A stretch of DNA of 64,000 bases from Chinchilla lanigera (taxonomy: Eukaryota; Chordata; Mammalia; Rodentia; Chinchillidae). Made by a program: the position numbers and the translations under genes. The notes under the pieces are model-generated. The model ran no database searches and was not told where the DNA came from. It saw only the letters and a program-made list of their open reading frames with translations. Below are positions 11,400-23,700 of the stretch, piece after piece (position 1 is the first letter of the stretch; each line of letters starts with the position of its first letter). The stretch is from the NCBI RefSeq assembly GCF_000276665.1, contig NW_004955405.1:15110084-15174083 (forward strand). The letters run 5' to 3'.

Positions 11400-11935
11400 G
11401 AGATTCATCAATAGATGCCGAAACTATTGGATAAAAGTACAGACAGAAGAGGCAAACTGAAATTTTAAAAAAATTCCTATCAAATACCTGGCCTGTTTTA
11501 GTTTGAAAAAATGTCCATGTCATGAAAGATAAAGCTGAAAAACTATTGCAAATTAAAAATTACTAAAGAGACATGACAACTAAAAGCAAACAGTAGTTCT
11601 GAACCAAATGCTGGTTCAGGGAGAAAACAAACAGATATAAAAACATTATTAGGATAATTATTGAAATTTAAACTTTGTCTATACATTAAATGAAAGCATT
11701 GTATCTATGTTAACTTCCTGAGTTCAATTATTATACTGTGGATTTATAAGAGATAAAGGGATATAATGAAATTAATACTCAATGTGGAAGGGCAGAATAG
11801 TAAAAAAAAAAAAAAAATGAGGTAAAATGTTAAAATGATTAAATGTAGATGATGCAGAGAGGTAGGTTTTTGTGTTGTTCTTAAAACTTGTCCACATTTG
11901 AAATGGTTTCAAACTAAAAATTTAAAAACCATCTT
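11400..11935 (+). mobile_element. Old L1 (L1M-type) 3' UTR
   Basis: AGACATGACAACTAAAAGCA, then GTATCTATGTTAACTTCCTG, ATTATACTGTGGATTTATAA and a terminal TTTCAAACTAAAAATTTAAA follow the order of an old mammalian L1 3' end. A 17-A run lies inside it. The 5' limit is uncertain. Confidence 0.75.
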
Positions 11936-13007
11936 TAATTTCAAGGTGTTTCTGTGTAAGTAGCTGGTAAGTGCAGACAAGCTCAATCTGACAGTTCACA
12001 AGTGGGTACTCATTTCACTGTATCTTGAAGTTCCAGAAAAGATACATGGAGATTCATTCCTTCAGAAAACATTGAATAATATTAATATTTATGAACACTT
12101 TGTGGTTATATAGATTCCATCTTATAGAAAATCATATTTTCTAAGAACAGTACCACCCTATCAGCAAACATCCCAGCTTCATACATTCTTCCTAAAATGT
12201 TATTAACACCCTCCATCAAGTCATAGGATATATTTTCCTTCTTCCAGAACTTTACAAGCCCTTGAACTTCTTTCACAAATACACTACTGTGGAAGACATG
12301 ACTTCTGAGGCAAAGTTACAAAGAGAAAATTCTACCTTGTCTCTTTGGTTGCTTGCTTTGGATATAAGAAACGACAGTGTAAAAAGTGTAACAGGAGCAC
12401 AGGGCTTCACAGTGACATTCCCTAGACCCCTTATCTACCACCTGGACTGAAGGTTGGGAGGAGTCTTACAGTCCTAGGTAGTTGTACCAAGCAAGCAGCA
12501 ACCTTAACTCACTTTCCTCGGATATAACTACAATCCATAACTAGGTTTTGTTCAAGAAAACTTAATTACATGTCTTAATCATAGAACTGATTATGCCTTA
12601 ATCATAAAACTGATTAACAGAATAGACATTACTGTCTCAGATTTTAAGCCCAAGGTTTTGCAAAGAGCATATAAAACTACATTTAATGCACTTGGTCTGC
12701 CATCCCGGTATTGATACAGATGACAGCTGATTAGGCACATATTTTTTCTGTGTAGTAAAGCTTGCCAGTTTAGTGCCTTTCTTGATGTTTCTAGCATTCC
12801 CTTCCTTGTACACCTTGTTCATATGCAATCACTGAGTAAGAAATAATTACAAAATTTCCTTCTCAGTGCTTTACTTCTTTCTGCTTGTTGAAGTCATTCA
12901 ATTCTCTAAGACATGGTCATTCTGCATTCTCAAATAGCACCCTAAAGACTCTCACAAACTTTGCCCTTCCTTGAGTATTTTTAACATTCAAAATTCTATT
13001 ACTTGGC
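11936..13007. other. Unassigned AT-rich DNA
   Basis: No recognised repeat or exon. Open frames at 12262-12450 and 12591-12828 are short and unrecognised. Confidence 0.4.
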
Positions 13008-13092
13008 AGATAGATAGACAGATAGATATAGATAGGTAGATAGATAGATAGACAGATAGATAGATAAATAGATAGATAAGATAGATAGATTG
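13008..13092. repeat. (GATA)n tetranucleotide microsatellite
   Basis: GATA units with occasional GACA and single-base interruptions. The Ile/Tyr/Leu/Ser repeat frame on the minus strand here is a translation of the array. Confidence 0.95.
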
Positions 13093-13117
13093 ATGGACTG
13101 ATTTCCTGTTGTATCAT

Positions 13118-13258
13118 AGAAACTGTAAGCTCTTTGACCAGGGTCTATATGTGTCATTTAAATGTCATCCCTACCCTCCCATGTGCAGCACTTACTTATG
13201 TAGTATTACTTATGTATTATATATTATGTATTATATTAATAAATACTTGCTAACTAAC
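13118..13258 (+). mobile_element. L2 LINE 3' end, diverged
   Basis: ACTGTAAGCTCTTTGACCAG near the start and TTAATAAATACTTGCTAACT near the end match the L2 terminal layout, with an AT-rich internal expansion (ATTACTTATGTATTATAT). Confidence 0.65.
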
Positions 13259-14653
13259 TGATGATCCTACAGTACTATTATCCTACTTATATGGATAACT
13301 TTAATTTTCTACAAAAAACATTTGAAGAATGTTTCCTCCACCCTAGGCAAGGAGGTCAGCCTGGCGAGTGACACATTACAAAGGAGATGCTCCTGGTCCT
13401 TTTGCTAACTCAGAGCTACCTCATCACCTGTATCACTGAATACCTCCCTCCAGCTCTCCACCCTCCCTCTTAACCTCACATTTAAGATAAATTAGGTAGA
13501 TTCTGTGTCTTCTCTCCTCTCTTTTAAATTGGCATGAAGCTTGAGAGAAATACTTTAATTCTTCTAGACTATTCTCTATAAACTTTAAGCCAGTTTAAAT
13601 TCAGTCAGACCAGTTAAACTTTTTTAGACTATAAAACGTTAACGTCCATGTTAGCATCTCTGCTCGGGGATAATTAAACATGAAATTGATCTAGCATGGA
13701 GTACTACTGCAAGTCTAAGAAGGGATAACAACTTCACCTCCCCAAGGACTCAAGTAACGTAGCATCTACCAAAAATGAAAAGACACATTAGAAAAGTAAA
13801 GGAGGCACCCCTGTCTCCCAGGGAAAGAGAAGCTGCTCCATCTCTGGAGATGCATGCTGGCACATAACTCACAGTTCCCGGTCTGCAAGTGACTTGTGTC
13901 ACCACTCAGTCAAGAAACTACCTGTGCCAACCAGGTAAATTTCCTCATCATTTGAAAGGAGAAAAGTCAGCGGGACCCTTGAACAATAAAAATAGTTCAG
14001 CGCCTGAGTGAAAATCATGGCCCTATAATCAGCCTTTAGCTCACAGTTTTGAATATTACCCCCAAGTCACCTTTGGGATAACAGGGATGTCCACTGGGGT
14101 AGAAGACACAGAAAAGGACTGAGAAAAGAGAACAAGGATACAATATTTTGATCACTCTTGAATGGCAAGATCCTGCCCCAGGGCATGGGGTTTTAATTCC
14201 ATACAAAGCCCTAGCGCTGACACTAAATATGTTCCGATAACTACTTGGCCAGTAATCGACACCCAGTCCTCGTACTCCAGTGATTCATTTCGCAAAGCTC
14301 CTAAACAAGCACCGACTTGGGATCATGGACACTGATTCTATGAGATTGAGAAATGAAAACACTTTAGAGCTGCTAATCACTGGGCAGAACTCGGGGTGAG
14401 GTCATGTTTGGAAATAGGAGATGAACCAATGGGAAAGATTAATGGGGCTTTGGAAAAGCAAGTTTAAACAATGTGCTCATGAAGCTGGAGTAATTGTAAA
14501 CCAATCAAAAAGCAAAGGACAAGGCTATTTTTCAACCTTGGGATTTGGGCCACCCTGTGAGACAGCTGAATCTTACTGCCATAAGAACTTACTGACTATT
14601 CTAAGCCGATGATGGTTTGCAAGATGAAGCTGCAGTCTCAGTGCTTCCTCCAC
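13259..14653. other. Unassigned, probably unique DNA
   Basis: No recognised repeat in about 1.4 kb, which is unusual for this window. No splice-bounded open frame is convincing. Confidence 0.4.
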
Positions 14654-14741
14654 AAGGAGGAGAAAGAAGAGGAGAAGGAGGAGGAGGAAGTGCAGGATGA
14701 GGTGGAGGAGGAGGAGGAGAAAGAGGAGGAGGAGAAATTGG
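14654..14741. repeat. GGA/GAA-rich purine tract
   Basis: Imperfect GAG/GGA/AAG units. A 47-codon plus-strand frame (14609-14752) with 19 Glu and 7 Lys crosses it, and a Leu-rich minus frame covers the same bases. Both are by-products of the composition. Confidence 0.85.
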
Positions 14742-16374
14742 GAGGTCAATGAGGGTTCAGAACTAAAGAAGCACTGTGAATATCGATGGTTTTTAAAAAT
14801 CCTATAAATCTGCCTGTCACTAAAATCTTTCATGGTGTTGTACATCTGGCATGATCATTTTTATAAAATATTGACTCACTGGAATTTGCAAAGCAGTGCC
14901 AGCCTTCTCCATAATTATGACACAGTGAAGCAAGACAAATGTCTCAAGCAATGATAAGCAGCCTTAAGCTTTGTGATACCGGTGACCCAACCTGAGAGTT
15001 AGAGCAGATATGGAAGTTAAGGAAGCTGAGTCATGTCGCTGCTTCTCCAGTATACCTGGAAACTAACACGGGCGGCTGGAAAGCAGCATTATATTGCTTT
15101 GTTGGCTTTCTTTTATTCAACCAAATAAGTATTTTCAGTTGTTTAAAAGTTTTCACTACGGGACTCATTAAAATTATTGCCATTTTGCATAAAGAAAAAA
15201 GTTAATCTGGAAAAACTTTTATTTTTCATAGGGCCAATCTTTGAAAGTTTTGCAATGAGGATTATCGCTTGTTACATTTACTGGGAAAGAATTGCAAAAG
15301 CCCTGTATGTTGGATTCTCGGTGTCTAAGAGAACTTTTACCAAGTCTCAAAGTCAGCACAGTGATTTTTTTTTTAATCTCAACAACTGATGGTTGAAGAT
15401 GAAACCCAAAGCAAGAGTAAGAGGCCCAGAGGCAGCTCATTTCTCCACATTCAAGCCACAGACAAGATCAAGAGTTATTTTCATTTGGGGAATGAGGTGA
15501 GGTAGATCCAATCCCATAAGGGTACAGTGAAATTAATCACCAAATAGAGTGGTTTGGACTCTGTTAAAGCCAGCTCTAAAAAGGAGGCAACTCTAATCCT
15601 ATACACATACCCTGCTCCAGGTCTAGGACCAGGGAAGAAAGGAAATGAGCAGGGATCAGACCCAGCCAGATCCTCTGAGGGTGTCTAAGTAGATTCCCCC
15701 ACTGGATATCAACCTTTAACCCACCAGAGGGAAGCCCTAGGTGCACAAATGGGAAGGAACTTGCAAAGGACAGAGGAACTCCACGGGGGCTGATGGAGCC
15801 AATGTGGTCATGAAATTCCATACCACTCTAACATTGTGCGGTTTCAGGCTTCAAGTTCTACCTGGGCCTACGAGAGATGCAGAGGATCCTGTGGGTACCT
15901 GAGGATACACTTGAACCACTAGGGCTAGTGGCAGTGGGTGGGCAACCATTCCAGGTGGGTCCTCTGGGGCTGGAAGAAACAACTGGTCCCAGCTGGATCA
16001 GGGCTGTGGCTCCAGCCAAAAACTGGGGCTGAGATGGACTGTGATGCCAGGAGATGGAACGTTCTGAGAATAATGAGAAAGGTAGCATCCTCTCGAGCAT
16101 GGCAGCCGGGCAGCCTGCTTGGAGCATGGCTGGCACACGTCAGGGGCAGACCGATGGGAGGAGCGAGGAATGAAGATGAGCGAAGGGTTCTTGGGAGCTT
16201 TCCACATCTATGAGTACAAACGGCTGTATTGCCAGGGGCTGCTATGACCACAAGCCCTACGGGTTCTCAAACTGGTTTGGGCCCATGTGGTTAGTAACCG
16301 GCAGTGAAGAAAATAGAGCAAATGTCCTTTTTCATTTTAAATACAACAATGTAAATTGGAAAAACAGATGGGTA
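14742..16374. other. Unassigned DNA
   Basis: No repeat recognised. At 15.86-16.25 kb the sequence is GC-richer and open frames overlap on both strands, but no domain or family is recognisable and the frames conflict. Confidence 0.35.
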
Positions 16375-16445
16375 AAATTTTGCATTTATTTAGTGTACAT
16401 CACATACGAGACACTCTGCTAAGCACAGAGTTTTTTCCCATTATC
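16375..16445 (-). mobile_element. MIR fragment
   Basis: GCATTTATTTAGTGTACATC followed by CACTCTGCTAAGCACAG resembles the 3' half of MIR in reverse orientation. It is short and diverged. Confidence 0.5.
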
Positions 16446-16506
16446 CAACTGGAAAGCAGATATTAACACAATTAAGGAATTCTCTCCTTTTCTCCTTGCC
16501 CCCTGT

Positions 16507-17372
16507 GCTAGTTTTGGGGGATATTTTGCAAGGGAGAACAATATAATACAAGACACACATTTTATAAGATTATTTATAATAGTCACCCAAAGAACAATAC
16601 ACAAAAGAGTGCAGGAAATCTGTCCACACACTATAGACCAAGAATCCAGCTGAGGGCCTGGATCCCAAGGAAATGTCCTACATGAGCCCAGCTTAAGACC
16701 TAGAGCTCGTAACAGTGCCTCCCACAAATCCAACTGGAGGCCCAGAGCCCATAACAATATTTTATGCAGGCCTGTTTTACGGATCTGCACTGCGAAGGTC
16801 CAAAGGTCAGTGGTGGAATCTAGGATGTCTGTGCCAACAGGAAGAAGGATCTATGCTAGCAGGCTGAGGGATCTGTACTGGAGCCAGGAAGTGAAGCACA
16901 AAGTGAGAACCAGAGCTCTCCAAAAACCTACCACAGCCATTCTTAGCAACAGCGAGGTCCCGAGCTCCTCCAATGATCAAGATGGCTGAGTTCCCATCAG
17001 GAAAGCCAACACAGCAAGCTTCTCTGGAGACTGGCAGTGCACCATCCTCTCCTCCAGAGGCAGGAAGTGAGGCGCAAGTGAGGATCAGAGCTCCCCCAAA
17101 GTGAACCAAAGCTATTCTCAGTGCCAACAAGATCCCAAGCTCCCTGGAGGATGAAAACAGCCCAGTTCATCAGGAAAGCCAGCATGACAAATTCCTCCAA
17201 CAAAACCAACAGCTTCTTATAACTTCCATCAGCTCCCACCAGCCTTACTTCTCCTTCTCCAGTTTTGCCTCTTATGCAGCTGGCAACAGCCCTCAGGTGG
17301 GCCTCCCACACCCAATACTCCCAGTTCAGCTGGGAGTTATAAGTTGACCACCAGTTGTCAATCCACGACACA
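16507..17372 (-). mobile_element. LTR-like repeat unit with internal tandem duplication (unclassified)
   Basis: Read on the minus strand, the unit begins TGTCGTGGATTGACAACT and runs to AAATATCCCCCAAAACTAGC. It contains two related blocks of about 130 bp (plus-strand 16886-17018 and 17062-17191, period 176). Three minus-strand frames overlap it, and the paralogous blocks encode parallel hydrophobic stretches. The TG start, size and internal duplication suggest an endogenous-retrovirus-type LTR, but I cannot name the family or find a clear target-site duplication. Confidence 0.45.
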
Positions 17373-17504
17373 CCCTTAAGTTACCACATCTTTGTTTCTA
17401 AAGCCTATCTGATTCCATGACACTGGTTTTCCTCATCAGAGCACAGCCTCCAGTCTTAATCTTTCCAGTAATAAACTTTCCATTATCTGGCTACATAATG
17501 CTCG

Positions 17505-17600
17505 TATCAGAAAAGTAATTAAATATCTTGAGGCCCTTCTTTATTCATTTGTAAGGTAAAGGAGTAGAAGTCCACAACCTCCAAGATCCCCTCTAAAACA
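17505..17600 (+). mobile_element. MIR/MIR3-type fragment
   Basis: TTCATTTGTAAGGTAAAGGA followed by CCAAGATCCCCTCTAAAAC matches the 'count of blanks, then block of pyrimidines' order of the MIR3 core. Confidence 0.5.
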
Positions 17601-18350
17601 CAGGGCAGCCAGCTTGGAGTTATGTGTACACAAGGTAACTAGAGATAGGGATTCTTTGGTCCTGGAATGGAAAAGAATGCTAACCACTGGAGGCCGGTGG
17701 ATTATGAAAAATCACTCCAGGCAGTATGGAGCTTGTCATGCTCCATGATTGAATGAATGGAGGGAGTTTGCACGTCCAGCAAAAATCCTGCCCTGGTCTG
17801 CAATAAAACATTCCCCCAAGAGAGGAAGTGAAATCACATGATTTATGAATTGCTAGAAAAGGCATTCCTCTCATGTTTTTATAGAGCACCCCAGTGTTAC
17901 AATTAAGGAACTCAGTGGGGAGCCTCTGCTCACTGCTAGCTAAATGAGTTCTGATGTGCTTGGATCAGTAAAAAGTATGATTGTGTGATACTTCTGATTT
18001 TTAGTGTTCCCGCTTGATAGTTCAAATCAACAGCAGTTTCCCTCCGCTTAGCTTTGATTATCTAATTAGAGCCTAAAGGCTGAGTATTTTATGAATAACC
18101 AACCACCTGCTCTAAGTATTATTTTTCCTTACCTAAAAGATAGCCTTTCATATGTATCTGCGCTCCCTGAAAACTAAACAAGGTGAGAAGGGAGCATAAT
18201 TCTGTACGCAGAGCCTGAGACTGACCCATGAAAAATCACCTGATTGTAGGGATCACAGTAAGCCATGGACATAATGGAAAATGTGGAAGTTTTCTTAAGT
18301 TCTAAATAATTTGTCTAGGGTCCTCTAACTGTACTGAGACGTGTACTTGG
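17601..18350. other. Unassigned DNA with homeodomain- and TCF-like motifs
   Basis: No repeat recognised. At 18040-18080 a CTTTGATTATCTAATTAG string joins a TCF/LEF-like CTTTGAT to a homeodomain-like TAATTA core, and CCACCTGC (E-box-like) lies downstream. Enhancer function is speculation. Confidence 0.35.
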
Positions 18351-18450
18351 AGAATTGATTTCAGCTCTGCAATTTATTAGGACTTGACCTTGGGCAAGCT
18401 ACGGAATTGCACTGAACTTTAATTTATTCCCCTAATAAGAATCACAATTA
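18350..18450 (+). mobile_element. MIR SINE
   Basis: TTTCAGCTCTGCAATTTATT followed by GACTTGACCTTGGGCAAGCT matches the plus-orientation MIR core. Confidence 0.7.
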
Positions 18451-18539
18451 GTAACCATTACACAAAATTCGTGCGCTGATACAACGTGTTTATTTGTATT
18501 AAACTCTAGCATTAATCTGGCAAGATCTTCCTAATAAAA

Positions 18540-18735
18540 ATAACAAGCACCATTTATTATACAGACAGCCACTGTCTGCTAGGCTAAGAACTTCACATAC
18601 ATGAGGTTTAGAAGTCACATCAACCCTGTATATTAACTGTGTCACACTGAGGAGAAGGCTGAGGCACAAAGAGGCAAAACCACTGGCCCAAGGTCCTCCT
18701 CCCGGGTAAACAGAGCTGGGGTAGCTCCTGCATGA
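18540..18735 (-). mobile_element. MIR SINE, near complete
   Basis: Reverse-orientation MIR: GCACCATTTATTATACAGAC, CTGAGGCACAAAGAGGCAAA, CCACTGGCCCAAGGTC and a degraded far end. Confidence 0.75.
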
Positions 18736-19172
18736 TATTTCCACATGCATCGGGATAGATGAGTATCCTAAGTGTCTGATTTGAGATCGATGTTCCTCTT
18801 GGACAACAGTGAATCCATTTAAGAGAAAAAGATATCATCAATGCAGAAAGAACATTTTCCTGATGATATGTTTGAGGGAAAAAAGGATTCCAACTCCTCA
18901 TATCCCTCTGCTCAAAAATCATGCCAGCGGATGGCTTGGTACGGAGAGAGTTACAGAGTGAAAAAGAGGCACAGCCACAGGGTGAGGGCACAAGCCTCAG
19001 CTGGAGCCCCAAAGCTGCTGATTCCCCGGATTCAGGTTTTCTACAGTGGGTTCAGCGTGGAGCAAGTAGAATGTCCTCACTTCTGTGGGGAACTTAGGAG
19101 CTGAATTCAGGGCCCAGCTTCTAAAGACAACCTAAGTCCCAGGAAGAAAAAATAGTGTACTCACTGCTATTT

Positions 19173-19292
19173 GAAATGGAATGCTGGGGGGCCAGGGATA
19201 TAGCTCAGTGGCATAAGCGCCTGCCTGGCAAGCACAAGGTCCTGAGTTCGATTCCGAGTACAAAAAAAAAAAGAAAAAGAAATGGAATGCTG
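19173..19292 (+). mobile_element. ID SINE with perfect 14-bp target-site duplication
   Basis: tRNA-derived ID monomer (body 19187-19278) with A box TAGCTCAGTGGCA (19201-19213) and B box GAGTTCGATTCC (19244-19255), followed by an A-rich tail. The 14-bp repeat GAAATGGAATGCTG flanks it exactly (19173-19186 and 19279-19292). Intact promoter boxes and perfect flanks mark the youngest-looking insertion in the window. Confidence 0.96.
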
Positions 19293-19949
19293 CTGCACAA
19301 CCTGAGCTGAGGAGGTTTAAAGGAGGGAAGTTCACAGACGCCTAGAGTCACCGGGCTTACCAGTACCATTTGGAACATTAGAGTCAACGCTACTGTAACC
19401 TTGGATTAAAATCCCTTTAGGAAATTTGAGATCTGTGAATTCTGTCAGACCTCACGTCCCATCACCTTCACTCACTGTCCCAAAGATAAGACCTATCTTT
19501 CCTGTTCCTGGCCACGAGCACTAAACAAATATTTGGTCAGACAAAAAGCAAATTCCCCATCCCCTATTCATTCTAGAATCTTTGTGCTGTTCCCTCTAAA
19601 TTCAGTTTCCAGGTGTCAAAGTTTAGTGCACTTTCAACCTCCAGAAGGAACTCTCCACGCCTCCACTGAGCTTACACCTCGCCCTCCCGCTGGGTAGCTT
19701 GCTCTTCTGCATAGCCCTGCAGGGCAGCTTTGTCTTCCCACCCTGGGGCCATGGGGCTTGGAGGTGAGATGGTATTCTACTAGCTTTCCAGCATTCTGTT
19801 AAGTTATTCCCCTTAACTAGCAAACCTGCACTTCACAGATGTGCCTTCCTAAATGCCTTTCTCTTACTGTCATCAACCGCCTCCCTCCCATCTGTCCCCA
19901 AACTTGAAACAGCACCTGATTCACACTCTGCTCTCACACCCGCTTATAT
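19293..19949. other. Unassigned DNA
   Basis: No recognised element. A short minus frame at 19623-19823 has no known domain. Confidence 0.4.
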
Positions 19950-20736
19950 GATATGATGCTCTGCATCATCCCGGGTGATTTCAGAGCCCACTGCAAACCC
20001 CCAAAATGCCTCACTCCACAGCTCCTAGGTCTCTTCACTCCAATAACCTTCAATTTTACTCTAGTTCTGTCACCCACATGCATAATCACACCTTGAAACT
20101 TGTCATCCCACAGGATTGCTTCACTGATGCGATCTTAATCTCCCATAACCCACAGAGTGACCACACAACCTACTTAAACTTCCTGTTCTCGCTGTTAATT
20201 CCTTTCGACTTGTTTTTCAACTTCACGAAAAAAGCTAGTCCCCTGACCCATTGTCCTGTACATCTATTTGCCTCGATCAGTTCCTTTCTGTCTTCACTTC
20301 TCAGCCTAAACTAGATAGTTTCGATCATTCTCATATTAACAGTTTCCATTTTCTCGCTCCATTGTGCTTCCTCCAAATGAGTCCACCAAAATCTTAACTG
20401 TGAATCATTCCGGCACCCATTTTTCTCTCTGATCTTCTGCACACTAGCTAGACAAAGCAGGAGAAACACTGTACAACAAACCCACGATCATCATCCCAGT
20501 CATTACGTCCATGAATATCCACGTGGGCACAGTTCTCCCTCACCACCATCCTCCTTACTCATAGCAGCTATTCTGCCTACCTTCCCCAGGCAGGAATTCT
20601 ATCACCTTGCAGTGCCTCTCTTCCCTCCATTCACACAACCGTGTTTCATCAGCATCTTTCCTGACCTCCTTCACACCCGTCCCAGACACTGAATCCTTTC
20701 TCTTGCCCAAACCCTTCAGTCAAAGCAATTGCAAAA
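19950..20736 (+). pseudogene. Relic of a non-LTR retrotransposon endonuclease (CR1/L2-like)
   Basis: Translation of 19974-19991 gives GDFRAH, and the frame opening at 20006 carries HTLKLVI and, further on, SDHTT. GDFxxH, HTLDLVI and SDH are the conserved spacing of the apurinic-type endonuclease domain of LINE elements. GDF is in a different frame from the rest, so at least one frameshift lies between them, and the expected Asn after GDF is Arg. The remainder is pyrimidine-rich and stop-laden. The clade (CR1 or L2) is inferred; the endonuclease similarity is what I see. Confidence 0.6.
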
Positions 20737-23700
20737 TATCATGAAGTGAATACAAATGGATAGATAAAATCTGTGAAATTCCACTACATTGTTACTTAGG
20801 GAAAACTTTTCATTGATTTTACATATTGAGAAAAGATTTCAAATCAATGAACTTACTTCTACTTTAGTAAACTAGACTTAAACAGTACAAATGGCTCCCA
20901 AAATAGATGAAAGCAAATAATAAAGATGAAAGAGGGCATCAATAAAATTTACAAAAAAAACAGAAAAATAGTACAGGAAATCATATCAAATGTCCATTCT
21001 CAAGAAAAACAATAAGTAAAGTTTCCTTCTCTCGACAGATTGATCAAAAATGAAAAAGAAAAGACATAAATGACTCATCTCAGAGATAAGTGAAGTAATT
21101 TTTGAAAGATTTAAGACATTACAGAAAACTTTATATCAATAAGATGACAATTTAAATGAAATAGAAAATGCCTTGAAAACACAAAGACCACTTAAAAAAT
21201 AAATATCACCTATAGCCACACATTTACTAAAGAAATAGAATTTATAGTTCAAAACCTTCCCATAATGAAAACTTTAAAATCAAATGACTTGATTGCTGAA
21301 TTCTTTCAAACATTTAAAGAAAAAATAATACTAATACTGTGTACAGAAATACCATTAAATTTTGTATACTTACCTCTATAAATTTACTTATTTTTCTAAT
21401 GTGTTTGTATGTTCCATTCTATACAAACACTTCCAGAAAATTGAAAAGAAATTAATGCTCCCTTCAGAGTCCAAAGTTATAGTAATACACAAACCTGATA
21501 ATGACATTACAATAAATAAACATCATATCCCAATAGTCTTCTTAAATGTGAACGCTAATAATCTCAATCCAACTGTATCAAATAAATCCCACAACACATA
21601 AAAAGGCAAGGAGACAAGAAGGTTGATCCCACATTCAAAAATTTTCAATGTGACTTCTGTATTCACAAAATAAAAAACAAAAAGTATACAACCATCTTAA
21701 AAGATAACACAAATACTTTTTCTGAATTTTATCAAATGCAGTAAAAGTACTTGACAAAATCTGAAATCCAATCTTCATAAAAGTTTTCTGCAAACTAGAA
21801 ATTATTTTCCTCAACTTGACAAAAGGTATCTGTGAAAAGCCTGAGTGTGATAATATTGCATTTAATAGTGAATGATTCATTGATTCTTTTCTTAAGATCA
21901 GAAACAAAACTAGAATGTTTCCTCTTGCTACTTCTTTTCAACATTGTACTAGAGATTCTGAAATTCTTTTGCTAATAAGCAAAATGAATGTTATCCAGAT
22001 CACAAGGGAGGTAAAATTGTCTTTATTCATGGGCAGAATGATCATCTGTGTGAGAAATCTGATGGAACCTACAATAATAATAGGAAAAGAAGTGATTTTA
22101 TCCAGATTACAGTGTATTATCCAGATACAGTGTATTTCTATGTACAGTAGTAGTGATGAACAATCCTAAATAGAACTTAAAATACAATAGTACTTAAAAT
22201 AACATCAAAAATGTCCAGGGACAAATCTGACAAAAGCTGTAAAATATTTATTATATACTGAAAACTACACAACATTCCTAAGAGGCATTAAAAAAACACC
22301 TAAGTTAGTGGAAATACATAGTACATTCATGAGTCAAAATCTTGACTACTTTTAACCAGGCATAGTAATGCATGTCTGTAACCCTAGCTACTTAGAAGAC
22401 TGAGGCAGGAGGATCTCAAGTTTTGAAGTCAGCCTGGGCAACTTTGAAATGATAAGACAAAATATAAAGGGCTGAGGATGTAGCTCAGTGGTATAACACT
22501 TGCCAGGTATGCATGAGGCCCTGGGTCCAACCTCAATAGTGAAAACAAAAACAAAACAAAACAAAAGCCTTGTATATTTTTTAAATGTTAATTTTTCACA
22601 TATTCAAAGCAATCTCAATCAATATTCTAACAGGCTTTTTTAAATATAGAAACTGACAAACTGATTCTAAAAATCATTTGGATATGCAAAGTACCTAGAG
22701 GAGGCAAAATAACTTTAAAGAGAAGAACAAAGTTGGAAGACTAGCATTACTTGATTTTTAAAACTTATTTTTAAGGTTACACTTGTCAAACAAAACAGTG
22801 TGGTATTGGCACAAAGGCATGTAGATTCACAGAAGTTCAGACATAAATATTCTATATAGAGACAACCAGTTCTCAACCAAAACACAAAGAAAAGTGGTAA
22901 AAAGTTACTCTTGTCTATATAAATGGTGCTGAAGTAACTGGATATGCTTATGCACCCTCATATCATTTATATAAATTAATTCAAAATGGGTCATAGATCG
23001 AAATTTAGAATTAAGACTATAAAACTTTTAGAAGAAGGCTTTGGGAAAAACCTTTACTATCTTGAATTGGAAAAAAGTTTTTAGATATCGTAACAAATGC
23101 ATGATCCTAAATCAGATCCTATCTATTAAAATGACTAAAATTAAAAGGACTGATCATAGCATATAACACAGGGTAGACAGAATTCTCATTGTTCCTACTA
23201 GAACTATAAAAGGAAAGAGCCAATTTAAGGAATATTTTGGTAGGTTTTTTAAAAAGTTTAATATATATCTACTATACAGTCTAGCCACTGCACTCCTAGA
23301 TATTCACCCAAGACAAATGAAAGTGAATGTGTATACAACAAGTATAAACAAATCTTGTAGCCATTTTATTAATAAAAGCCTAAAATGCAAAGCAACTCAA
23401 AATGTTTATCAAAATGTCAATGGATAAATAAATAATATATGAATAGTCATATATTCCTCAGTAAGAAATGAACTATGGATACATGCAGCTACAAAGAAAA
23501 GCCTCAAAGTAATTACTCTGAGTGAAAGAAAACATAAAATGCACATTGAATGATTTTATTTATACATAGCTCTAGGAGAAAAAAAATCCATTCATCTTAC
23601 ATGATTCTATTCTTATAAATTTCTACGAAAGGCTAAGTAACTTAGGTAACAAGAAGCAGATAGATGGTTTTCGGGAAAGTAGAGAAAAATGAAGGAAAAG

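Noticed and set aside
14609..14752. 47-codon Glu-rich plus frame
   Set aside because: 19 Glu and 7 Lys come from the GAG/GAA purine tract, and a frame on the other strand is also open.
16140..16300. Possible processed pseudogene
   Set aside because: The frame is broken, no known protein is recognised, and no poly-A tail or flanking repeat was found.
19201..19255. tRNA-like A and B boxes
   Set aside because: They belong to an ID SINE with a poly-A tail and target-site duplication, not a functional tRNA gene.
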